DNA of 10,598 bases from Robinsoniella peoriensis. GTDB lineage: Bacteria; Bacillota; Clostridia; Lachnospirales; Lachnospiraceae. Below are positions 6,561 to 10,598 of this stretch, piece by piece. Position 1 is the stretch's first letter, and each line of letters starts with the position of its first letter. The stretch lies in the NCBI RefSeq assembly GCF_042680125.1, contig NZ_JBHTNY010000086.1; one strand, written 5' to 3'. Made by a program: the position numbers and the translations under genes. The notes under the pieces were generated by a model, which did not search any database, was not told the origin of the DNA, and worked only from the letters and a program-made list of their open reading frames with translations.

Positions 6561-8792
6561 ATGAAGATCACATTGAATAAGGAAGCTTCCAGGTTCGGAG
6601 AAGCATTTGCTATCGGAAATGGACACATGGGAGCCATGGTATACGGAGGTATCAAAACGGACCGGCTGGATTTGTCAGAAAATACGTTTTTCAGTGGCAA
6701 TAAATGCGTGGAAGATAATCAGACCGGAGCAAATGCGGCATTTTATAAGATGCGTGAGCAGACCGCGGCAGGAGATTATGCGGCGGCTTTAGAGACTTCC
6801 CGTGAGTTTTACGGAAAACGTGGAAATTATGGAACAAATCTTCCGGTAGGACAGTTATTGATTGAACGTGCGGATGAGATGGGAGAGACCGCCGGTTATG
6901 AGCGAAGCCTGGATTTGGAGAACGGTATTGTGACTTCAAAGTATACGCAAAATGGAGAGCAGGTATCCCGGCAGGCTTTTGCATCTCATGTACATAATGT
7001 CATAGTATATGAAGCGGTCAGTGATAAAAATGATATGAATCTTTTATTTTCTTTTCAGTCCATGCGGGAAGGGGAATATATAAAATATCATATAGGCGGA
7101 ATCTTTTTTGTTTGCGAGGCGCTTGAAACGATGCATAGCGACGGAACAACCGGCACATTATTATGCGGAAAAGTATCCATTCATACAGATGGTTTTCCGG
7201 AGGTGAAGGAAAATGGAGTCTTAATAAAGAGGGCATCCAGGGCATCCGTTTATATTACCGCAATTACGGATTTTAAAGAAGAAGCATTGGAGAAAGAAAG
7301 ACAAATTCTTCAGCTGCAAATGAAGATGAACCGTACCTTTGTCAAAGTAGATGAACTGGCGGTTGAAGAAATTCTGGAATCTCATAAAAAAGACATGGAA
7401 GAATTATATTCCAGAGTTAGTCTGGAAATCGAAGGTCAGCCATTGGTAAACCGCATGTTCCAGATGGGAAGGTATCTGCTTTATTCCAGTTCCAGAGAGG
7501 ACTCCCTGCTGCCTGCACATTTACAGGGGATATGGAATGATAATGTGGCATGCCGTATCGGATGGACCTGTGATATGCATCTGGATATCAATACTCAGAT
7601 GAACTACTGGCCCTCAGAAGTAACAAATCTGCCGGAAACAGCAGTTCCACTGTTTCGCTGGATCAGAGAGGATCTCATACCTGCAGGAAGAATAGCAGCC
7701 AAAGAGAGTTATGGCTTAAATGGTTGGGTAGGAGAGCTGGTATCTAATTCCTGGGGGTATGCTGCGCCTTACTGGGCATCCCCGCTCTCTCCATGCCCAA
7801 CAGGCGGTGTTTGGACAATTACACAGATGTGGGAGCATTTTCTGACCAGCCAGGATAAGGACTTCCTGAAAAAGGAAGCTTTTCCGGTGATTGAGGAAGC
7901 AGCAGCATTTTTCTGTGAGTATCTGTTTGAAGACGAAAAGAGTGGATGCCTCACCTGCGGCCCGTCTATTTCCCCGGAGAATAGCTTTCTGGTGGACGGC
8001 AAGGTTTACCAGATGAGCAATGGATGCACGTATGAGATAATTATGATCCGTGAGTTATTCGACATTTACCTAAAAGCTTGCCGCGTACTTGGACGAAAGA
8101 AAAAACGAACAAAGGAAATAGCTGAAAAAACAGGTCGTTTACTTCCCTATCGGATTAAGGCGGACGGGCAGATTGCAGAGTGGAACCACGATTTCCCCGC
8201 GGCGGACCTCCAGCACAGGCATACCAGCCATTTATTGGGGCTGTTTCCGTTTGCCCAGATTACACCGGAAAAAGAAGACCTGGCAAAAGCTGCGAAGGCA
8301 GTTATTACTGCAAAGCTTACACCGGAGGAAAACTGGGAAGATACCGGTTGGGCAAGATCTATGCTGATGCTGTACGAGGCCAGGCTGCGGGATCCAAAGA
8401 AGGCCTATGGTCATATAGAAAGTATGCTTTCCAATCTGCTGGAGCCAAACGGATTTATTATCCACCCACCTACAAGAGGGGCGGGTTCCTTTGACAATGT
8501 ATATGAACTGGATGGAAATACGGGACTGACCTCCTGTATCGCAGAGATGCTGATGCAGAGCCATAATGGTGTTATCCGGATTCTTCCCTGCCTGCCGGAG
8601 CAGTGGTATAAAGGAGAAGTAAAAGGACTTTGCGCCAGAGGCGGTGTTACGGTGGATATAAGCTGGGATCAAAGCAGCTGTAAAGTATATCTCAGATCAA
8701 AAAATAACAGGCGGATTTCGATCCAGTATGGTGACAGCAGGAAGACAATCTCTTTAAAGGCCGGGATAACCAGAGAATTACAGTATAATTAA
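6561..8792 (+). CDS. GH95 family glycoside hydrolase (alpha-L-fucosidase/alpha-L-galactosidase family), cytoplasmic
   Basis: This 743-residue enzyme should remove a terminal alpha-linked L-fucose or L-galactose-type residue from an imported oligosaccharide by the inverting mechanism of GH95. The N-terminal beta-sandwich begins with FAIGNGHMGAMVYGG, as in the family. The (alpha/alpha)6 catalytic domain starts around residue 285 with FQMGRYLLYSSSR and LPAHLQGIWNDN. The likely general acid is E473 (GPSISPEN); the likely base partner is D651 (ELDGNTG); QHRHTSHLLGLFP (551 onward) is also typical. The substrate-contacting Asn-x-Asn pair of characterised alpha-1,2-L-fucosidases appears here as D342-I-N344 in HLDINTQMNYW, so substrate preference may differ. 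A C-terminal beta-domain ends the protein. There is no signal peptide, so it works inside the cell. AAGGAG (6548-6553) precedes the ATG. The family is secure; exact substrate is not. Confidence 0.9.
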   Translation: MKITLNKEASRFGEAFAIGNGHMGAMVYGGIKTDRLDLSENTFFSGNKCVEDNQTGANAAFYKMREQTAAGDYAAALETSREFYGKRGNYGTNLPVGQLLIERADEMGETAGYERSLDLENGIVTSKYTQNGEQVSRQAFASHVHNVIVYEAVSDKNDMNLLFSFQSMREGEYIKYHIGGIFFVCEALETMHSDGTTGTLLCGKVSIHTDGFPEVKENGVLIKRASRASVYITAITDFKEEALEKERQILQLQMKMNRTFVKVDELAVEEILESHKKDMEELYSRVSLEIEGQPLVNRMFQMGRYLLYSSSREDSLLPAHLQGIWNDNVACRIGWTCDMHLDINTQMNYWPSEVTNLPETAVPLFRWIREDLIPAGRIAAKESYGLNGWVGELVSNSWGYAAPYWASPLSPCPTGGVWTITQMWEHFLTSQDKDFLKKEAFPVIEEAAAFFCEYLFEDEKSGCLTCGPSISPENSFLVDGKVYQMSNGCTYEIIMIRELFDIYLKACRVLGRKKKRTKEIAEKTGRLLPYRIKADGQIAEWNHDFPAADLQHRHTSHLLGLFPFAQITPEKEDLAKAAKAVITAKLTPEENWEDTGWARSMLMLYEARLRDPKKAYGHIESMLSNLLEPNGFIIHPPTRGAGSFDNVYELDGNTGLTSCIAEMLMQSHNGVIRILPCLPEQWYKGEVKGLCARGGVTVDISWDQSSCKVYLRSKNNRRISIQYGDSRKTISLKAGITRELQYN

Positions 8793-8830
8793 CAGATTCT
8801 CCATTTTTTGCATTTCCTGTGGCATGAAAA

Positions 8831-8858
8831 ATGACAGTCAGGCATATATTACTCTAAA
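8831..8858 (+). promoter_or_regulatory. Possible promoter for the last gene
   Basis: ATGACA (8831-8836, five of six to the -35 consensus) is followed after 16 bases by TCTAAA (8853-8858, four of six to the -10 consensus). It would give a leader of only about 15-20 bases ahead of the TTG start, with the ribosome binding site close to the 5' end. An alternative is read-through from the GH95 gene, since no clear terminator is seen in the 88-bp gap. Confidence 0.3.
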
Positions 8859-8866
8859 GAAAATTT

Positions 8867-8883
8867 TAGGGGAGAAGTAATTG
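8867..8883 (+). promoter_or_regulatory. Ribosome binding site and TTG start codon
   Basis: GGGGAG (8869-8874) sits six bases before a TTG codon at 8881. No ATG or GTG lies closer, and the frame reads straight into a conserved-looking N-terminus (AEYRRFVAYIYEY). TTG is therefore the likely initiator. Confidence 0.75.
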
Positions 8884-10479
8884 GCTGAGTATCGACGTTT
8901 TGTAGCTTATATATATGAGTATGTCAATGGTATAAAAGGAGAAAATGCGGGATTTGTGAAGGTAGAGTCCAGAAACGGTATCTGTCGTATACAATTGCAT
9001 TTGCAGTCAGTACCAAAAGAAGAGACGAGTCTTCAGGTGGATGGTTTTGTAAGAACCCAGAACCATGTGGGGGTAATCCCCCTGGGTATATGCAGGGTGA
9101 ACGGAAATATAGCAGAATTCAAAGGAAATACCCCCCATCGTAATTTTGGAAATTCAGATTATACCCTGGACCAGATCGCAGGTATGTTTCTGGAAGGGGA
9201 AAATGGCAGTGTTTTTGCAACGGCATGGGATAATGAGCCTGTAGATGTAGATGAATTAAAGAGATTTGCCAAAAATGTTCATATGAAGCAAAAGGCATCA
9301 GAGGGAAATAAACAAACACCGGAGGCGGGAAAAGCTGCCAGGGGCGAGAAGGTTCTGGAGTTTAAGGACAGCATGGAAAAGCAGGCTGGTAAGGCTGAAA
9401 ATAGTGCTGTTTTGGAAGAAAATGAGGAAGTAAGTGCTGATGCAGGCTTTCAAATGGAAGAGAATTCTGAGGCGGCCGTCCCCGCTGCAGTGGAGCCGGT
9501 GCAGGAACAGCTGCAGGAAACTGCCGATGCCAGGGAAGTAAAAGAAGCGGAAGATTCTCGTCAGGCTGAAGCATCGATAGCAGCAGGAGCAGAAGTTCGT
9601 GAAGCATCGATAGCAGCAGGGGCAGTAGTTCGTGAAGCATCGATAGCAGCGGAGGGAGAAGTTCGTGAAGCATCGATAGGAGCGGAGTCAGAAGTTCGTG
9701 AAGCATCCATAGGAGCTGCGCAGGAAGTTCATGAAGCATCCATAGAAGCGGCACAGGCACAGGAAGTTCGTGAAGCATCCATAGATGCAGAGAAAGATAA
9801 ATTAAGCGGCGGAGATTTGGATGGTGAGTCATTGCAGTCTGCATCGGAGGAAGTTTTTAGTGAATCTGTTGAAGCAGTTGGGCCAGATGATTCGGTAAAA
9901 AATGTGAGTGAACTCAAAGCAGTTGATGCAGAAGACAATAATGGTCAAAACAATAGCAGCACTCATACAGGCGGAGCCGCAACCGGTGCAGGTTCCCGGA
10001 ATAATTCTACAGCCTATGCCAGAAACAATGTCAGAAATAATGGACAGCCAAATACCGGTAGCCAGGTACATATGACACAGACACGCGGGCGTCAGCCGGC
10101 GAATGGAAGATGTAATATGAATTGTGGCAACAGCGGTCTGGATCGGAAATGGGAGCATTTCCAGTGTCATTACCCTGCTATGGAACCATTTACCGATGAT
10201 GAAATTGTGGAATGTATACAGATCGCACCAAAGGATATCATGTTCCTTAGAAGGGATGACCAGAGATTTGCCCGCAATAATTTCCTCTTGCAGAGCTATT
10301 ACAATTATCAGCATCTGCTGCTGGGAAGGCTTCGGGAAGGCGGATATGTCCTGGGGGTTCCGGGGCTTTATGAAAATCAGGAACGGTTTATGGCGAATAT
10401 GTTCGGCTTCATGAATTTTAAAGAAGCAAGGCCAGGCAAGCAGGAAAACTTTGGATATTGGCTGAGACCTGTGCGATAA
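8881..10479 (+). CDS. Uncharacterised Lachnospiraceae protein with repeat-rich centre (DUF6128-like C-terminus)
   Basis: The 532-residue protein has no signal peptide or membrane helix and its function is unknown. Residues 1-133 form a compact N-terminal domain opening with AEYRRFVAYIYEY and reading as beta-rich. Residues about 134-420 are acidic and low in complexity, with seven copies of an EASI repeat (230 to about 305) and then an Asn/Ser/Gly-rich stretch (about 355-415). Residues 424-532 form a conserved-looking C-terminal domain (WEHFQCHYPAMEPFTDDE onward, ending NFGYWLRPVR) that I recall as the DUF6128-type module of Lachnospiraceae proteins; this needs a profile search. The order, two globular ends joined by a variable linker, is the usual plan of that family. 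It has its own terminator at 10492-10526 and is probably not part of the sugar locus. Confidence 0.8.
   Translation: MAEYRRFVAYIYEYVNGIKGENAGFVKVESRNGICRIQLHLQSVPKEETSLQVDGFVRTQNHVGVIPLGICRVNGNIAEFKGNTPHRNFGNSDYTLDQIAGMFLEGENGSVFATAWDNEPVDVDELKRFAKNVHMKQKASEGNKQTPEAGKAARGEKVLEFKDSMEKQAGKAENSAVLEENEEVSADAGFQMEENSEAAVPAAVEPVQEQLQETADAREVKEAEDSRQAEASIAAGAEVREASIAAGAVVREASIAAEGEVREASIGAESEVREASIGAAQEVHEASIEAAQAQEVREASIDAEKDKLSGGDLDGESLQSASEEVFSESVEAVGPDDSVKNVSELKAVDAEDNNGQNNSSTHTGGAATGAGSRNNSTAYARNNVRNNGQPNTGSQVHMTQTRGRQPANGRCNMNCGNSGLDRKWEHFQCHYPAMEPFTDDEIVECIQIAPKDIMFLRRDDQRFARNNFLLQSYYNYQHLLLGRLREGGYVLGVPGLYENQERFMANMFGFMNFKEARPGKQENFGYWLRPVR
9568..9792 (+). repeat. Tandem 33-bp coding repeats (EASIAAGAEVR units)
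   Basis: Five 33-bp units start at 9568, 9601, 9634, 9667 and 9700. A 39-bp unit follows at 9733 (two extra codons), then a partial unit at 9772. Each begins with GAAGCATC and most end with GAAGTTCGT, giving an 11-residue peptide with core E-A-S-I. Units 1-4 carry ATCGAT and units 5-7 carry ATCCAT, so the array seems to have grown from two subtypes. All length changes are multiples of three, keeping the frame. Confidence 0.9.
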
Positions 10480-10491
10480 AGGTGTATTTAT

Positions 10492-10526
10492 GAGGAGGTG
10501 CTTTTTTAGAAGCACTTCCTCTTTTT
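10492..10526 (+). terminator. Strong intrinsic terminator
   Basis: GAGGAGGTGCTT (10492-10503) pairs with AAGCACTTCCTC (10510-10521), 12 pairs with one G-U, around a T-rich loop. It is followed directly by five T (10522-10526). It begins 12 bases after the stop of the last gene. Confidence 0.9.
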
Positions 10527-10530
10527 GTTA

Positions 10531-10595
10531 GGGCATGGCCCTGTTCTCCATTGAGGAGTTTTTCGTTGATCCGAAAAACGGAACTTTGGAGAACA
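10531..10595. repeat. Nested palindromes at the right edge
   Basis: Three inverted repeats occur in 65 bases. GGGC-ATG-GCCC lies at 10531-10541. TGTTCTCCA (10542-10550) pairs with TGGAGAACA (10587-10595). Nested within that, GTTTTTCG (10558-10565) pairs with CGAAAAAC (10572-10579). No gene is seen here. It could be a second terminator for a gene on the other strand beyond the window, an element end, or a small repeated palindromic element; the window stops too soon to decide. Confidence 0.5.
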
Positions 10596-10598
10596 AAT

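Noticed and set aside
8802..8833. CATTTTT/AAAAATG inverted pair after the GH95 gene as a terminator
   Set aside because: The stem is almost entirely A-T, the interior pairs poorly, and no T tract follows; termination here is not supported.
9568..9792. CRISPR-like array
   Set aside because: The repeats are contiguous 33-bp coding units with no unique spacers, and they keep the reading frame.
9362..9844. Long minus-strand open frame encoding a Leu/His-rich repetitive protein
   Set aside because: It is the antisense of the tandem 33-bp repeats, which lack stops in that frame; no start signals, and the plus-strand gene explains it.
9829..10515. 228-codon minus-strand open frame opposite the C-terminal domain of the last gene
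   Set aside because: Composition is not protein-like, it begins within the terminator, and the plus-strand frame carries the conserved domain.

Overview
The window looks like a chromosomal segment from a gut-type Firmicute, most likely a member of the Lachnospiraceae (Clostridia). The reasons are moderate-to-low GC, strong GGAGG-type ribosome binding sites, Lachnospiraceae-style lipoprotein and YesM/YesN protein families, an ABC sugar importer without its own ATPase, and a last gene resembling a lineage-restricted Lachnospiraceae family. The species cannot be told from this sequence.

Layout, left to right. (1) Positions 1-58 carry the last 18 codons of a gene that runs off the left edge; they resemble the C-terminus of an IS3-like transposase. 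(2) A minus-strand pair, 2921 down to 208, encodes a membrane sensor histidine kinase (YesM type) followed by an AraC-type response regulator (YesN type). A hairpin sits between them and an intrinsic terminator follows at 163-130. (3) A divergent 213-bp control region (2922-3134) holds promoters for both directions and a 9-bp inverted repeat. (4) A plus-strand operon (3135-6363) encodes a sugar-binding lipoprotein and two MalF/MalG-type permeases. A strong hairpin separates the binding-protein gene from the permease genes. (5) A 197-bp control region (6364-6560) has a long hairpin, repeated GTCCAT elements and a promoter-like sequence. (6) A cytoplasmic GH95 family glycoside hydrolase (alpha-L-fucosidase / alpha-L-galactosidase family) occupies 6561-8792. 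(7) A TTG-started gene (8881-10479) encodes a protein with conserved ends and a repeat-rich middle; it is followed by a strong terminator and an unexplained palindromic stretch at the right edge.

How the genes probably work together: the kinase senses an extracellular ligand and phosphorylates the regulator. The regulator probably activates the transporter promoter and perhaps the GH95 promoter. The lipoprotein captures an oligosaccharide, the two permeases import it using an ATPase encoded elsewhere, and the GH95 enzyme removes a terminal L-fucose or L-galactose-like residue inside the cell. This is a compact glycan-utilisation locus of known general design. The less usual points are the altered GH95 active-site motif, the shared TGGA/GTCCA elements at both plus-strand promoters, and the set of intercistronic hairpins. 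The final gene is probably an independent unit. I do not see a wholly new type of system here.
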